A stretch of DNA of 64,000 nucleotides from Hafnia alvei (GTDB taxonomy: Bacteria; Pseudomonadota; Gammaproteobacteria; Enterobacterales; Enterobacteriaceae), in the NCBI RefSeq assembly GCF_034424155.1, contig NZ_CP139992.1, positions 248,001 through 312,000 of the forward strand, in the 5' to 3' direction. Shown here piece after piece: positions 44,214 through 58,616 of this stretch (position 1 is the first letter of the stretch; every line of letters starts with the position of its first letter). Made by a program: the position numbers and the translations under genes. Below the pieces are notes generated by a model. It was not told where the DNA came from. It made no database searches and was given only the letters and a program-made list of their open reading frames with translations.

Positions 44214-44729
44214 TTATGCTGGGCGCGCCAATGAATCATCATTATCCGCAGCAGGCGTATTGGCTTGCCAGATGTCATAGGCAATTTGGATCAGGTTGTC
44301 TTCTAAGGCAAAACGGGCGGCTAGCGTTTCCCCAATGTGTGAAAGGGCGTCATGAAGAGCTAAACACTCTTCTTCGCTCAGTTCATCATCGGTAAAGCGA
44401 TCGTGAAACGCCATAATCAGCTTGGTATTATCGTGTAGCGCAGGATAGATTTTTTTTGTTACCGCCATGTGTGGGCTGTCATCGCCGCCAACCAGTTCTA
44501 CGATACGATCGTAAACATGGAAATGACCGGCTGAGAGGTAATCAACCAGATTGTGGCAGAAGTTCTCCAGCGCTTTTTCATTGAGCGGGGTATGCTTTTC
44601 TTTATTTGGTTTAATACCAACCAGTGCACAATAGGCCACGAGCAGTTGCTTGCGGGCTTGCAACCATTGGTCGATTAATTCATTACTACCACCTACGCGT
44701 TGAGTCAGATGTTCGAGACGGTTGAGCAT
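44214..44729 (-). CDS. rsd: Regulator of sigma D (anti-sigma-70 factor Rsd)
   Basis: Rsd binds region 4 of sigma-70 in stationary phase, freeing core polymerase for other sigma factors. The 171-residue all-helical protein begins [23 protein letters not shown] like E. coli Rsd (158 aa) and contains [12 protein letters not shown] and [20 protein letters not shown]. The C-terminal tail is longer and divergent. It lies between thiC and the divergent nudC as in E. coli. Confidence 0.92.
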   Translation of the reverse strand: MLNRLEHLTQRVGGSNELIDQWLQARKQLLVAYCALVGIKPNKEKHTPLNEKALENFCHNLVDYLSAGHFHVYDRIVELVGGDDSPHMAVTKKIYPALHDNTKLIMAFHDRFTDDELSEEECLALHDALSHIGETLAARFALEDNLIQIAYDIWQANTPAADNDDSLARPA

Positions 44730-44807
44730 ATATTCAACTCCATGAGGTAAATGTTACAAATTAGCAACAATCGAATGCCAGATTAGCAGAGGTTTAATGT
44801 CAAAGAT

Positions 44808-45587
44808 ATGGAACAACAGTTAAAAGATGATGACATCGGCTGGTGGGTAATTAGTCATGAAGGTAAGGTCTGGCTACCCCGTGGCGATCTGCCTTTTGGT
44901 TCTGCCCTGCAATGGCAACTCAGCACCAAATCGGCGCACCAAATTGGCGAGTGGGAAGGACATCCCATGTGGTTGATAGAAGAGGCGCGTCGGCAAGATA
45001 TGGTGTCAGTTCGCCAACTGATTGACGTTGATCGCGGCCTTTTCCAGCTCGTTGGCCGTGGTGTTCAACTGGCCGAGTTTTTCCGTTCGCATACGTTTTG
45101 TGGTTATTGTGGACATGAGATGTACTCCAGTCGCTCAGAGTGGGCAAGTATGTGCCCTAACTGCCGCCAGCGTTATTATCCGCAAATTGCGCCGTGCATT
45201 ATCGTGGCTATTCGTCGCGGCGATGAGATCCTGTTGGCGCAACATAAGCGTCACCGGAACGGTATACACACCGTATTGGCGGGTTTTGTTGAGGTGGGCG
45301 AAACGCTTGAGCAAGCTGCCGCACGTGAAATTATGGAAGAGAGTCGCGTTCAAATTAAAAACCTGCGCTACGTTGCTTCTCAGCCGTGGCCGTTCCCGCA
45401 CTCATTGATGGTGGCTTTTATGGCGGATTATGCAGGCGGAGAACTTCAGCACGATCCAAAAGAGTTATTGAATGCGGGTTGGTATCGCTATGACAATCTA
45501 CCTCAGCTGCCGCCAGCAGGCACGGTAGCGCGGCGTTTAATTGAAGATACCGTAGCACTTTGTCGAGAAGACACAGAAGGCGAATAA
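44808..45587 (+). CDS. nudC: NAD-capped RNA hydrolase / NADH pyrophosphatase NudC
   Basis: NudC removes the NAD cap from RNA 5' ends and hydrolyses NADH. The 259-residue protein has a zinc ribbon with C98, C101, C116 and C119, and a full Nudix box at 159-181 ([21 protein letters not shown]). It ends in a short helix. hemE begins 41 bases later on the same strand, as in E. coli. Confidence 0.96.
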   Translation: MEQQLKDDDIGWWVISHEGKVWLPRGDLPFGSALQWQLSTKSAHQIGEWEGHPMWLIEEARRQDMVSVRQLIDVDRGLFQLVGRGVQLAEFFRSHTFCGYCGHEMYSSRSEWASMCPNCRQRYYPQIAPCIIVAIRRGDEILLAQHKRHRNGIHTVLAGFVEVGETLEQAAAREIMEESRVQIKNLRYVASQPWPFPHSLMVAFMADYAGGELQHDPKELLNAGWYRYDNLPQLPPAGTVARRLIEDTVALCREDTEGE

Positions 45588-45628
45588 CGCATGCTACAAT
45601 GCGATGAGATTATTTAGGGAGCCAAAGG

Positions 45629-46693
45629 ATGACTGAACTGAAGAACGACCGCTACCTGCGCGCACTATTGCGCCAGCCTGTAGACATAACACCGGTATGG
45701 ATGATGCGTCAGGCCGGACGTTATTTGCCAGAATATAAAGCCACCCGTGCTCAGGCCGGTGATTTTATGTCTTTGTGCAAAAATGCTGAGTTAGCCTGTG
45801 AAGTCACACTTCAACCGCTGCGCCGTTATGCGCTAGATGCGGCAATTCTGTTTTCAGACATTTTGACTATTCCTGATGCGATGGGGCTTGGACTCTATTT
45901 TGAAACGGGTGAAGGCCCTCGTTTCTCATCACCGATTACCTGTAAAGCCGATGTAGAAAAACTGCCCATTCCCGATCCTGAAGATGAATTGGGGTATGTG
46001 ATGAATGCGGTACGCACCATCCGTAAAAATCTGGAAGGACAGGTTCCACTGATTGGTTTCTCTGGAAGCCCGTGGACGCTCGCGACCTATATGGTGGAAG
46101 GCGGCAGCAGCAAAGCTTTCACCAAAATTAAAAAGATGATGTATGCCGAGCCAGCAACGCTGCATCTGCTGCTGGATAAACTGGCCGATAGCGTGATTTT
46201 GTACCTCAATGCGCAGATCCGCGCTGGCGCTCAGTCAGTCATGATTTTTGATACATGGGGCGGCGTGCTGACAGGCCGTGACTATCGCCTGTTCTCGCTA
46301 CACTACATGCATAAAATCGTTGATGGGCTGATCCGTGAACATGACGGTCGTCGTGTTCCCGTGACGTTATTCACCAAAGGTGGTGGTCAGTGGCTGGAAG
46401 CTATGGCTGAAACCGGCTGTGACGCGTTAGGTTTAGACTGGAGCACGGATATCGCCGATGCTCGTCGCCGTGTCGGTGACAAAGTCGCGCTGCAAGGCAA
46501 TATGGATCCTTCCATGCTGTATGCGCCTGCGGCTCGAATTGAGCAGGAAGTCTCGACTATCCTAGACGGTTTCGGAGAGGGCACTGGGCACGTATTCAAT
46601 CTTGGTCACGGTATCCATCAGGATGTGCCGCCAGAAAATGCAGGAACCTTTGTTGAGGCTGTCCATCGGCTTTCAGCTAAGTATCATCGATAG
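45629..46693 (+). CDS. hemE: Uroporphyrinogen decarboxylase
   Basis: HemE removes four acetate carboxyls from uroporphyrinogen III to give coproporphyrinogen III in heme synthesis. The 354-residue protein shows the N-terminal signature [15 protein letters not shown], the catalytic-aspartate region [12 protein letters not shown], and [11 protein letters not shown] with [18 protein letters not shown] near the C-terminus. AGGGAG lies upstream of the ATG. nfi follows ten bases after the stop. Confidence 0.97.
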   Translation: MTELKNDRYLRALLRQPVDITPVWMMRQAGRYLPEYKATRAQAGDFMSLCKNAELACEVTLQPLRRYALDAAILFSDILTIPDAMGLGLYFETGEGPRFSSPITCKADVEKLPIPDPEDELGYVMNAVRTIRKNLEGQVPLIGFSGSPWTLATYMVEGGSSKAFTKIKKMMYAEPATLHLLLDKLADSVILYLNAQIRAGAQSVMIFDTWGGVLTGRDYRLFSLHYMHKIVDGLIREHDGRRVPVTLFTKGGGQWLEAMAETGCDALGLDWSTDIADARRRVGDKVALQGNMDPSMLYAPAARIEQEVSTILDGFGEGTGHVFNLGHGIHQDVPPENAGTFVEAVHRLSAKYHR

Positions 46694-46703
46694 GACTTAA
46701 AGC

Positions 46704-47387
46704 ATGGATATGCAAGCACTGCGCGAAGAGCAGATGGAAAAAGCGAGCCAGATTGTTCGTATCGACGATCTAGGGTTTGAACAACCGACGCTTATCGCCG
46801 GTGCTGATGTGGGTTTTGAGCAAGGGGGCGAAGTTACGCGAGCGGCTATCGCAGTGTTACGTTATCCCTCCCTTGAGCTGGTGGAATACCAGATAGCACG
46901 TATCGAAACTCAAATGCCGTATATTCCTGGTTTTCTTTCGTTTCGTGAATATCCTGCGCTGCTCAAGGCGTGGGGTATGCTACAACACCGGCCACAGTTG
47001 GTGGTGGTCGATGGACAGGGAATTGCACATCCGCGTCGTTTAGGCGTTGCTAGCCATTTTGGCTTGCTTGCGGATGTTCCCACTATCGGCGTTGCTAAAA
47101 GCCGCCTGTGCGGCCAGTTTGCCCCTTTAGATAATGCCGTGGGTGCCTTGCAGCCGCTCAATGACAAACAAGAGCAAATTGGTTGGGTTTGGCGCAGTAA
47201 AGCACGCTGTAACCCGTTGTTTATATCAACGGGGCATCGTATCAGTTTGCCTACGGCTTTATCTTTTATTCAAAGCTGTATGCGAGGCTATCGCTTACCT
47301 GAACCCACGCGTTGGGCAGATGCCATCGCCTCTAATCGACCAGCTTTTCAACGCTGGTTACTCCAAGATTCTGATAATCGCGTGTAG
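46704..47387 (+). CDS. nfi: Endonuclease V (deoxyinosine 3'-endonuclease)
   Basis: Endonuclease V nicks DNA one base 3' of deoxyinosine to start repair of deaminated adenine. In the 227-residue protein the metal-binding acids are D35 (GADVGF), E82 (FREYPAL) and D103 (VVDGQG). The lesion-recognition wedge is PYIPGF near 72-77. It sits in the hemE-nfi-yjaG order of E. coli. Confidence 0.96.
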   Translation: MDMQALREEQMEKASQIVRIDDLGFEQPTLIAGADVGFEQGGEVTRAAIAVLRYPSLELVEYQIARIETQMPYIPGFLSFREYPALLKAWGMLQHRPQLVVVDGQGIAHPRRLGVASHFGLLADVPTIGVAKSRLCGQFAPLDNAVGALQPLNDKQEQIGWVWRSKARCNPLFISTGHRISLPTALSFIQSCMRGYRLPEPTRWADAIASNRPAFQRWLLQDSDNRV

Positions 47388-47467
47388 ATATAGGGATCTC
47401 TTGATTTTTCAGTTACACTGCGCCGGAATTATTTTTCAGAGACTTACTTTTCTCTAAGAGACTTAGC

Positions 47468-48058
47468 ATGCTGCGTAACCCGATTCACAAACGGCTAGAA
47501 AAGCTGGAAAGCTGGCAACATCTTACGTTCATCGCCAGTTTGTGTGAACGTATGTACCCAAATTATCAGGCATTTTGCCTGCAAACCGGATTTGGCGATC
47601 CTATGGTTTACCGCCGAATTCTGGATCTGATTTGGGAAACATTGACGGTAAAAGACGCTAAAGTGAATTTCGACAACCAGTTAGAGAAACTGGAAGAGGC
47701 AATTCCGTCAGCTGACGACTATGATATTTACGGTGTTTACCCTGCGATTGACGCTTGTATTGCGTTGGGTGAAGCTGTGCACTCCCGTTTAAGCGGTGAG
47801 ATGCTAGAACATGCGATTACAGTCAGTGAAACATCACTGCGTACCGTCGGCATGCTGGAAATGACTCAGGCCGGTCGTGAAATGACCGATGAAGAGTTGA
47901 AAGAATTACCGGCAATGCAAGATGAGTTAGACATCCAATGGGAGATTTTCCGCCTGCTCGTTGAATGCGAGGAGCGCGATTTAGAGCTCATCAAAGGATT
48001 AAGATCTGACCTGCGTGAAGCAGGTGTCAGTAATATCGGTGTAAATTTAGCGCAATAA
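47468..48058 (+). CDS. yjaG: YjaG family protein (DUF416)
   Basis: A 196-residue acidic helical protein matching enterobacterial YjaG, with conserved MLRNPIHKRLEKLESWQHLTFIASLCERMYPN at the N-terminus and WEIFRLLVECEERDLELIKGLR near the end. The function is unknown. It lies between nfi and hupA as in E. coli. There is no signal peptide or membrane segment. Confidence 0.9.
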   Translation: MLRNPIHKRLEKLESWQHLTFIASLCERMYPNYQAFCLQTGFGDPMVYRRILDLIWETLTVKDAKVNFDNQLEKLEEAIPSADDYDIYGVYPAIDACIALGEAVHSRLSGEMLEHAITVSETSLRTVGMLEMTQAGREMTDEELKELPAMQDELDIQWEIFRLLVECEERDLELIKGLRSDLREAGVSNIGVNLAQ

Positions 48059-48247
48059 GACGGCAAAACGTGATTTAACACCTGATTTGTCGTCCCTTAA
48101 GGCTTCACATTCGTACCCCGGTTGTTCTACATTTGGGGGGCGTAAAAAAAGTGGCTATCGGTGCGTGTATGCAGGAGAGTGCTGTCAATCGGCATATCCG
48201 TCGCACTCGATGCTTTGCAAACGATAAACACACTGTAAGGATAACTT

Positions 48248-48520
48248 ATGAACAAGACTCAACTGATTGATGTAATCGCAGAAAAAGCTGACCTGTCTAA
48301 AACTCAGGCTAAGGCAGCTCTGGAATCTACTCTGGCAGCGATTACCGAGTCTCTGAAAGACGGTGATGCAGTACAATTGGTTGGTTTCGGTACTTTTAAA
48401 GTGAATCATCGTAACGAGCGCACTGGCCGCAACCCGCAGACTGGTATGGAAATCAAAATTGCAGCAGCAAACGTACCAGCGTTCGTTTCTGGTAAAGCTC
48501 TGAAAGACGCAGTTAAATAA
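48248..48520 (+). CDS. hupA: DNA-binding protein HU-alpha
   Basis: HU is the abundant nucleoid protein that bends and compacts DNA as a dimer. The 90-residue protein has the helical dimerisation part (1-45) and the beta-arm with RNPQTG that inserts into the minor groove, ending [11 protein letters not shown]. The sequence matches the alpha subunit better than HupB. TAAGGA precedes the ATG. The 190 bases upstream must hold the promoter, but I could not fix it. Confidence 0.97.
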   Translation: MNKTQLIDVIAEKADLSKTQAKAALESTLAAITESLKDGDAVQLVGFGTFKVNHRNERTGRNPQTGMEIKIAAANVPAFVSGKALKDAVK

Positions 48521-48526
48521 GACCGC

Positions 48527-49252
48527 GTGATTCACAGCCTGTTTGTGAAAGAAGTAAACAGGGGGGCGTTGACGCCCCTTTTGTTCATCTGTAAACCTGT
48601 AGCGGCATTACTGATCGCGGCAGGGCTTGCTGTGACGCTCTCTGGTTGCAGTTCGCAAAACCCCTCCCCTCGTTTTACGGCAACTGGCTATATCGCCGAT
48701 CAAGGCATGATGCGCATTTGGCGTAAAGACGATCCTCAGCATCAGCCGCAGGCAATTATGAGTGTCTATAGCCCCTTAGAAGGGAAAGGCACGGTAATCA
48801 GCTACTACGCCTATCAAGATGGCAAATTGAACCTAGTACGGCAAACTGTGCAGGGCAATGAGCAAAACGTTATTGAGCTTCGGTTAGATGAGAAGGGCGA
48901 AATCAGCTTTATGCAGCGCCAAATTGGCAATCAGCGACAGCTACTCACGTCTGACGATATCGCCCGAAGCCAATACCAGTCCCGCCATATGGTTGAAGTC
49001 TCAGAAGCACTGCGAGTCGGTAAAGTTCACCTCATCCAAGGCCGTTGGCAGAATGGTCAGTTCACGAGCTGCGCGGGGGAAACTCAATCTCTGAAGCTAG
49101 AAGCGTGGCAGTTGAATTGGATCGAAAGCCGAGCCGCACGTTCGTCTCAGCCTCTCGGGATAGCATGGCTTGATGCGCCAGAAGGCCGCCAGCTATTGCT
49201 GGCAGCCAATGAAGATTTTTGCAGTTGGGAACCGACGGTAGATACGCTGTAA
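48527..49252 (+). CDS. yjaH: YjaH-like lipoprotein (DUF1481), start uncertain
   Basis: The frame encodes a probable outer-membrane or periplasmic lipoprotein. A hydrophobic stretch (KPVAALLIAAGLAVT) leads to the lipobox LSGC, with the lipidated cysteine about 41 residues after the GTG at 48527. The body (FTATGYIADQGMMRIWRKDD) resembles E. coli YjaH of unknown function. The true start is unclear: GTG 48527 lies before the hupA terminator, and the only later candidates are GTG 48545 and TTG 48569 or 48581, none with a good ribosome site. In E. coli zraP and zraSR follow; here purD comes next. Confidence 0.8.
   Translation: MIHSLFVKEVNRGALTPLLFICKPVAALLIAAGLAVTLSGCSSQNPSPRFTATGYIADQGMMRIWRKDDPQHQPQAIMSVYSPLEGKGTVISYYAYQDGKLNLVRQTVQGNEQNVIELRLDEKGEISFMQRQIGNQRQLLTSDDIARSQYQSRHMVEVSEALRVGKVHLIQGRWQNGQFTSCAGETQSLKLEAWQLNWIESRAARSSQPLGIAWLDAPEGRQLLLAANEDFCSWEPTVDTL
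48563..48586 (+). terminator. Probable terminator of hupA, inside the yjaH frame
   Basis: GGGGCG (48564-48569) pairs with CGCCCC (48574-48579) around TTGA, then TTTTG. It lies 43 bases after the hupA stop and within the first codons of the yjaH reading frame if that begins at 48527. Confidence 0.7.
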
Positions 49253-49295
49253 AGAAAACCGAGAACCACCGTGATGATCCTCGGTCTGGGGGTTA

Positions 49296-50579
49296 TTAAC
49301 GACCGCGCCCGATAGCCCGATAGCCAATATCCTGACGATAGAAACTCTCTTTCCAGCCGACCTGTTTTGCGAGCTGATACGCATTTTTCTGTGCTTGCTC
49401 GATTCCATGTCCTAGGGCAGTGACGCACAATACGCGCCCGCCATGAGTCACCACATCGTTGCCCTGCATTTGGGTGCCTGCGTGGAAAACTTTCTCGCCC
49501 TCTGCGGAAACCGACGGCAGGCCATGAATGACATCACCGGTTCGATAATCTCCAGGATATCCGCCCGCAGCGATCACGACGCCTAGCGCGTCACGTTCAT
49601 CCCACAGTGACTCTTTCTCGTTTAATTTACCCTCAGCACCGGCTAGGCAAAGCTCTACCAAGTCTGATTTCATGCGTAGCATGATAGGCTGAGTTTCAGG
49701 GTCGCCAAATCGACAGTTAAACTCGATAACTTTTGGCTCGCCTTGGGCTGAAATCATCAGGCCTGCGTAAAGAAAACCAGAGTACGGGTTACCCTCTTTC
49801 GCCATGCCGTGCACCGTTGGCCAGATCACCTCATCCATAACGCGCTGGTGAATTTCATCGGTGACCACCGGTGCCGGTGAATATGCACCCATGCCGCCGG
49901 TATTTGGCCCAGTGTCGCCATCGCCGACCCGTTTATGATCTTGGCTGGTGGCCATTGGTAGCACGTTCTTTCCGTCAACCATGACGATAAAGCTCGCTTC
50001 TTCGCCGTCGAGGAACTCTTCAACGACGATGCGATGGCCTGCGTCACCAAATGCGTTGCCTGCCAACATATCGTGAACCGCGGCTTCGGCTTCTTCGAGC
50101 GTCATCGCAACAATTACGCCTTTGCCTGCGGCCAGACCGTCGGCCTTGATAACGATAGGTGCGCCTTGGCTACGGATATAGCTAATGGCGGGTTCGACAT
50201 CGGTAAAGTTACGATACTGGGCTGTGGGAATACGATGACGAGCCAAGAAATCTTTGGTGAATGCTTTTGAGCCTTCTAACTGAGCGGCTGCCTGTGATGG
50301 GCCGAAAATTTTCAGCCCCGCCGCTTGGAACGCATCCACGACGCCAATCACCAGCGGCGCTTCAGGGCCAACAATTGTCAGGCCAATATCATGGCTTTGG
50401 GCAAATGCCAAAAGCGCGTTGATATCGGTTGCTGAGATATCGACGTTTTCTAGGGCTGGCTCCAGCGCAGTCCCCGCATTACCTGGGGCTACGTAGACTT
50501 TATCTGCTAACGGCGATTGAGCCGCTTTCCATGCTAGTGCGTGCTCACGGCCGCCGTTACCGATAATCAGGATATTCAT
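49296..50579 (-). CDS. purD: Phosphoribosylamine-glycine ligase
   Basis: PurD joins phosphoribosylamine and glycine with ATP to form GAR, the second step of purine synthesis. The 427-residue ATP-grasp protein begins MNILIIGNGGREHALAWK. It contains IVIKADGLAAGKGVIVA, the metal-binding FNCRFGDPETQ and ALGVVIAAGGYPGDY. It is the second gene of purHD, 68 bases after purH. Confidence 0.97.
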   Translation of the reverse strand: MNILIIGNGGREHALAWKAAQSPLADKVYVAPGNAGTALEPALENVDISATDINALLAFAQSHDIGLTIVGPEAPLVIGVVDAFQAAGLKIFGPSQAAAQLEGSKAFTKDFLARHRIPTAQYRNFTDVEPAISYIRSQGAPIVIKADGLAAGKGVIVAMTLEEAEAAVHDMLAGNAFGDAGHRIVVEEFLDGEEASFIVMVDGKNVLPMATSQDHKRVGDGDTGPNTGGMGAYSPAPVVTDEIHQRVMDEVIWPTVHGMAKEGNPYSGFLYAGLMISAQGEPKVIEFNCRFGDPETQPIMLRMKSDLVELCLAGAEGKLNEKESLWDERDALGVVIAAGGYPGDYRTGDVIHGLPSVSAEGEKVFHAGTQMQGNDVVTHGGRVLCVTALGHGIEQAQKNAYQLAKQVGWKESFYRQDIGYRAIGRGR

Positions 50580-50595
50580 GCGCTCACCTCAAAAG

Positions 50596-50613
50596 GTGCG
50601 CCCGCAGGCGCAC
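50596..50613 (-). other. Hairpin between purH and purD
   Basis: GTGCGCC (50596-50602) and GGCGCAC (50607-50613) form a stem with a four-base loop. On the minus strand it is followed by CTTTTG. It may act as a weak intercistronic stop or protect the purH mRNA end. Confidence 0.5.
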
Positions 50614-50647
50614 GAAAAACAGAAGAGATTAATAAAGATAAAAATGA

Positions 50648-52267
50648 TTAATGACGGAAATGACGCATATCCGTGAAGATCATGGCGATCCCGTGCTCAT
50701 TCGCAGCGGCGATGACTTCATCATCACGAATAGAACCCCCTGGCTGAATAACGCAGGTGATGCCGACGGATGCAGCAGCATCAATACCGTCGCGGAATGG
50801 GAAGAAAGCATCTGATGCCATCACGGAGCCCGCGACTTCTAATCCTTCATCGGCGGCTTTGATGCCGGCGATTTTGGCAGAGTACACGCGGCTCATCTGG
50901 CCAGCACCAATGCCGATGGTCATTTTGTCTCGGGCATAAACGATAGCGTTGGATTTCACAAATTTGGCTACTTTCCAGCAAAACAGCGCATCACGCATTT
51001 CCTGTTCGGTTGGTTGGCGAGTGGTGACGACGCGCAGGTCGGATTCTTTGACCATGCCTAAATCGCGGTCCTGAACCAGTAAGCCGCCGTTAACGCGTTT
51101 GAAATCTAATCCATTTTGGCGAGCATCCCATTCACCACAGGCTAAGACACGCACGTTTTGTTTGGCTGCCAGCAGCTCAAGCGCAGGTTCGCTGATGTGT
51201 GGGGCAATAATGACTTCGACAAACTGACGGCTAATAATCGCCTGAGCGGTTTCGGCGTCGAGCTCACGGTTAAAGGCAATGATGCCGCCAAAGGCAGAGG
51301 TTGGGTCAGTTTTATAAGCGCGCTCGTAGGCATCTAAAATAGAACCACCAACGGCAACACCGCACGGGTTAGCATGCTTCACAATCACACAAGCTGGCTC
51401 ACTAAACTCTTTCACACACTCCAACGCTGCATCGGTATCAGCAATGTTGTTGTAAGAAAGCGCTTTGCCCTGAAGCTGATTGGCGGTTGCAACAGATGCT
51501 TCAGTCACATTCTCTTCTATATAGAAGGCAGCATCCTGATGGCTGTTTTCTCCGTAGCGCATATCTTGTTTCTTTATATAGCTCAGATTCAGCGTGCGAG
51601 GGAAGCGGCCAGAAGGTTCTTCGGTATTACCATAATAAGGAGGAACCATCGTTCCAAAGTAATTCGCGATCATGCCATCGTAGGCAGCGGTGTGCTCGAA
51701 TGCCTTAATGGCTAAATCGAAACGCGTCGCGTGGGTTAAAGAACCCTCATTGCTATCCATCTCATTAATGATGGCATCGAAGTCACTATTGTTCACCACA
51801 ATCGCAACGTCTTTATGATTCTTGGCTGCCGAGCGCACCATGGTTGGTCCACCGATATCGATATTCTCAACGGCGTCGGCTAAAGAGCAATCTGGGCGAG
51901 CTACGGTCTGAGCGAAGGGATAAAGATTCACAACAACCATATCGATAGGCTTAATATCGTGGTGAGACATAATGTCATCGTCTTGGCCGCGACGACCAAG
52001 AATTCCGCCATGCACTTTAGGATGCAAAGTCTTCACTCGGCCATCCATCATTTCGGGGAATCCGGTGTAATCAGAAACCTCGGTCACGGGTAAACCTGCT
52101 TCCGCTAACAGGCGGGCAGTGCCGCCGGTTGAAAGCAGCTCAACGCCACGCGAACTGAGCGCCTGAGCAAACTCAACAATACCGGCTTTATCAGATACGC
52201 TGAGCAGCGCACGGCGAATCGGACGGTAAGCGGAAGCTGAGCTCGTGTTTTGTGAACTGGAATGCAT
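50648..52267 (-). CDS. purH: Bifunctional AICAR transformylase / IMP cyclohydrolase
   Basis: PurH performs the last two steps to IMP: formyl transfer to AICAR and ring closure. The 539-residue protein has an N-terminal MGS-like cyclohydrolase domain ([44 protein letters not shown]) and a C-terminal transformylase domain ([41 protein letters not shown]). It is ten residues longer than E. coli at the N-terminus ([14 protein letters not shown]); the ATG at 52267 has GAGGGA about ten bases upstream. Confidence 0.97.
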   Translation of the reverse strand: MHSSSQNTSSASAYRPIRRALLSVSDKAGIVEFAQALSSRGVELLSTGGTARLLAEAGLPVTEVSDYTGFPEMMDGRVKTLHPKVHGGILGRRGQDDDIMSHHDIKPIDMVVVNLYPFAQTVARPDCSLADAVENIDIGGPTMVRSAAKNHKDVAIVVNNSDFDAIINEMDSNEGSLTHATRFDLAIKAFEHTAAYDGMIANYFGTMVPPYYGNTEEPSGRFPRTLNLSYIKKQDMRYGENSHQDAAFYIEENVTEASVATANQLQGKALSYNNIADTDAALECVKEFSEPACVIVKHANPCGVAVGGSILDAYERAYKTDPTSAFGGIIAFNRELDAETAQAIISRQFVEVIIAPHISEPALELLAAKQNVRVLACGEWDARQNGLDFKRVNGGLLVQDRDLGMVKESDLRVVTTRQPTEQEMRDALFCWKVAKFVKSNAIVYARDKMTIGIGAGQMSRVYSAKIAGIKAADEGLEVAGSVMASDAFFPFRDGIDAAASVGITCVIQPGGSIRDDEVIAAANEHGIAMIFTDMRHFRH

Positions 52268-52395
52268 GGTAGTTATATCCCTCGGCTATGGAATCGCAAT
52301 ATAAAGAGCGTTATGTGAATACGGTATGCCCGTTTTATTCAAATAACGCCCCTTCGTTGGAAGAGGTCGAAAGATTTTAGCGCATCCAGATTGTA

Positions 52396-52411
52396 ACGAA
52401 AACGTTTGCGT
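52396..52411 (-). promoter_or_regulatory. PurR operator of purHD
   Basis: On the minus strand it reads ACGCAAACGTTTTCGT, an almost exact match to the PurR consensus ACGCAAACGTTTGCGT. It lies about 130 bases upstream of purH, so hypoxanthine/guanine-bound PurR would repress. The purH promoter should overlap it. Confidence 0.9.
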
Positions 52412-52528
52412 GATGCTCGTCAAATTTGTCACCAATATCGTTCTGTGGATAAGTTTGTGCACAAATAGGTATAAAGCGGGGTTTTGCTGTGGAATGCAGC
52501 AAACGATCAATTTAATGGAAATTAAGGG

Positions 52529-52893
52529 TTGTCAGCCCGTGAGAACTCCCTATAATGCGCCTCCATCGACACGGAACATGTGAATCACTTCACACCGTAT
52601 CGGCGGTTTCGATAAGAAATCGCAAGAGAAAAAATCCTGAAATTTAGGGTTGACTCTGAAAGAGGAAAGCGTATTATACGCCACCTCGAGTTAGCAAGCT
52701 TAGTCTCCTAACTCACTGCTCTTTAACAATTTATCAGACAATCTGTGTGGGCACTCACAAGACAATATCTAACGTCCTCGGACGATAAAATATTAAAGTC
52801 TTGAAGAGTGACCAAGCAGTAATTCATTTAGTTGAATTATTACGAAAGTTAATTTTCGAGCATCGCTTCACTTGTTGAAGCAAATCAAGCTTT
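52529..52893 (+). promoter_or_regulatory. rRNA operon 2 promoters P1 and P2 and leader with boxA
   Basis: P1 is TTGTCA (52529-52534) and TATAAT (52551-52556), spaced 16, with GCGCCTCC after it. P2 is TTGACT (52650-52655) and TATTAT (52672-52677), spaced 16. BoxA TGCTCTTTAACA is at 52718-52729. From boxA on, the leader is nearly identical to operon 1; upstream of it the two differ. The promoters are divergent from purHD. Confidence 0.9.
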
Positions 52894-54436
<1,543 letters not shown>

Positions 54437-54574
54437 CCTAAAGATAGCGTTAAGTGCAGTGTCCACACAGATTGTCTGATGAAATTAATGAGCAAGAGCA
54501 CCTGTTGATGTCGTGAGTTTTAAGACTCATGCTGATACGAAACGAGAAAGCGAAAGCTTTGTCGGTATTTTCGT

Positions 54575-54650
54575 GTCCCCATCGTCTAGAGGCCTAGGAC
54601 ACTGCCCTTTCACGGCTGTAACAGGGGTTCGAATCCCCTTGGGGACGCCA
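54575..54650 (+). tRNA. gltV: tRNA-Glu (UUC), rRNA operon 2 spacer
   Basis: Identical to the tRNA-Glu of operon 1: 76 nt, anticodon TTC, encoded CCA. Confidence 0.97.
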
Positions 54651-54887
54651 TTCCGATAATGAGTGAAAGACATTATCACCTGAATATCTTAAAGATGACT
54701 TTATTAAGTCGTGTTTAAGATATTGCTCTTTAACAATCTGGAACAAGCTGAAATTTGAAAGCTTAAGCAACTGTGAGACACACTGACACAGTTTGCATTA
54801 AGCAGTCTCTCAATTTTTTGCAATCTTGAATGCTGTCTTGAACCGGTTCGTAACCGCGTTCACTAAAAAGACACCTTCGGGTTGTGA
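54651..54887 (+). other. tRNA-Glu to 23S spacer, operon 2
   Basis: It carries boxA TGCTCTTTAACA (54724-54735). It is 13 bases shorter than in operon 1 because the short hairpin insert after ACTGTGAGA is missing. Confidence 0.8.
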
Positions 54888-57796
<2,909 letters not shown>

Positions 57797-57915
57797 ACAA
57801 CACCGAAGGTGTTTTAAGACGCAGAGACGCGAAAACACAAAGAGTAAGCTTGTTGAACAGATTGGTTTGTATGGCTAGCTGTAGAAATACAGAAAGCGGT
57901 ACAAATAACAGAATA

Positions 57916-58035
57916 TGCCTGGCGGCGATAGCGCGGTGGTCCCACCTGACCCCATGCCGAACTCAGAAGTGAAACGCCGTAGCGCCGATGGTAGTGTGGG
58001 GTCTCCCCATGCGAGAGTAGGGAACTGCCAGGCTC
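57916..58035 (+). rRNA. rrf: 5S ribosomal RNA, operon 2 first copy
   Basis: 120 nt, TGCCTGGCGG to CTGCCAGGCTC, nearly identical to the operon 1 copy. It is followed by a tRNA rather than a terminator. Confidence 0.97.
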
Positions 58036-58047
58036 CAAATTAGTTGT

Positions 58048-58123
58048 GCTGATATGGCTCAGTTGGTAGAGCGCACCCTTGGTAAGGGTGAGGTCCCCAG
58101 TTCGACTCTGGGTATCAGCACCA
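58048..58123 (+). tRNA. thrV: tRNA-Thr (GGU) in the distal part of rRNA operon 2
   Basis: 76 nt, identical to the tRNA-Thr(GGU) at 24300-24375. It lies between two 5S genes, the arrangement called rrfD-thrV-rrfF in the rrnD operon of E. coli. Confidence 0.97.
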
Positions 58124-58160
58124 CTCTAATTAGTGGTTAATGTTCGGCTTAAAAAGAATT

Positions 58161-58280
58161 TGTCTGGCGGCAACAGCGCGGTGGTCCCACCTGACCCCAT
58201 GCCGAACTCAGAAGTGAAACGCCGTAGCGCCGATGGTAGTGTGGGGTCTCCCCATGCGAGAGTAGGGAACTGCCAGACTT
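58161..58280 (+). rRNA. rrf: 5S ribosomal RNA, operon 2 second copy (variant)
   Basis: 120 nt. It starts TGTCTGGCGGCAACAGCG instead of TGCCTGGCGGCGATAGCG and ends CCAGACTT instead of CCAGGCT. The change at nt 3 (C to U) is matched by nt 117 (G to A), so helix I is kept. Confidence 0.96.
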
Positions 58281-58290
58281 TAAATAAAGT

Positions 58291-58325
58291 AAAGAACCTC
58301 AGTCGAAAGACTGGGGTTTTTTGCT
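58291..58325 (+). terminator. First terminator of rRNA operon 2
   Basis: CCTCAGTC-GAAA-GACTGGGG with TTTTTT, the same hairpin as the second terminator of operon 1. Confidence 0.92.
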
Positions 58326-58384
58326 TTATATAATTTGATAATTGCCGACTTGAGCATGGAACGGCCCGCAGGGGCGTATCATGC

Positions 58385-58436
58385 GACAACATCGTCGGGA
58401 ACGATTTTGAACAACGCGCAGCGTTGGCCCGAAGGG
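58385..58436 (+). repeat. Post-rRNA repeat module, copy 2
   Basis: Matches 18443-18494 over 52 bases with about three differences. One of them breaks the perfect ACATCGT/ACGATGT stem of copy 1. Confidence 0.85.
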
Positions 58437-58469
58437 TAAGTCTCAGGATGAGACGAGTATTGTAGGGAA

Positions 58470-58533
58470 CGGTCAAACGTCATCGAAAGAACCTCAGTCG
58501 AAAGACTGGGGTTTTTTGCTATGGGAAATTTGA
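58470..58533 (+). terminator. Second, duplicated terminator of rRNA operon 2
   Basis: GTAGGGAACGGTCAAACG around 58462-58479 looks like a degraded 5S 3' end. The 48 bases at 58486-58533 then repeat the terminator hairpin and flank of 18541-18588 exactly. Confidence 0.85.
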
Positions 58534-58566
58534 GAATTTTCTATTCAAAGCTTGTATGAAAACATT

Positions 58567-58600
58567 ATAAAAAAGCCATCCGATAGGATGGCTTTTTGTG
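58567..58600 (-). terminator. Bidirectional terminator between rRNA operon 2 and actP
   Basis: AAAAAGCCATCC-GATA-GGATGGCTTTTT carries A and T runs on both sides, so it can stop actP transcripts from the right and read-through from the rRNA operon. Confidence 0.88.
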
Positions 58601-58616
58601 TTTCTAGGCTTAGAAA

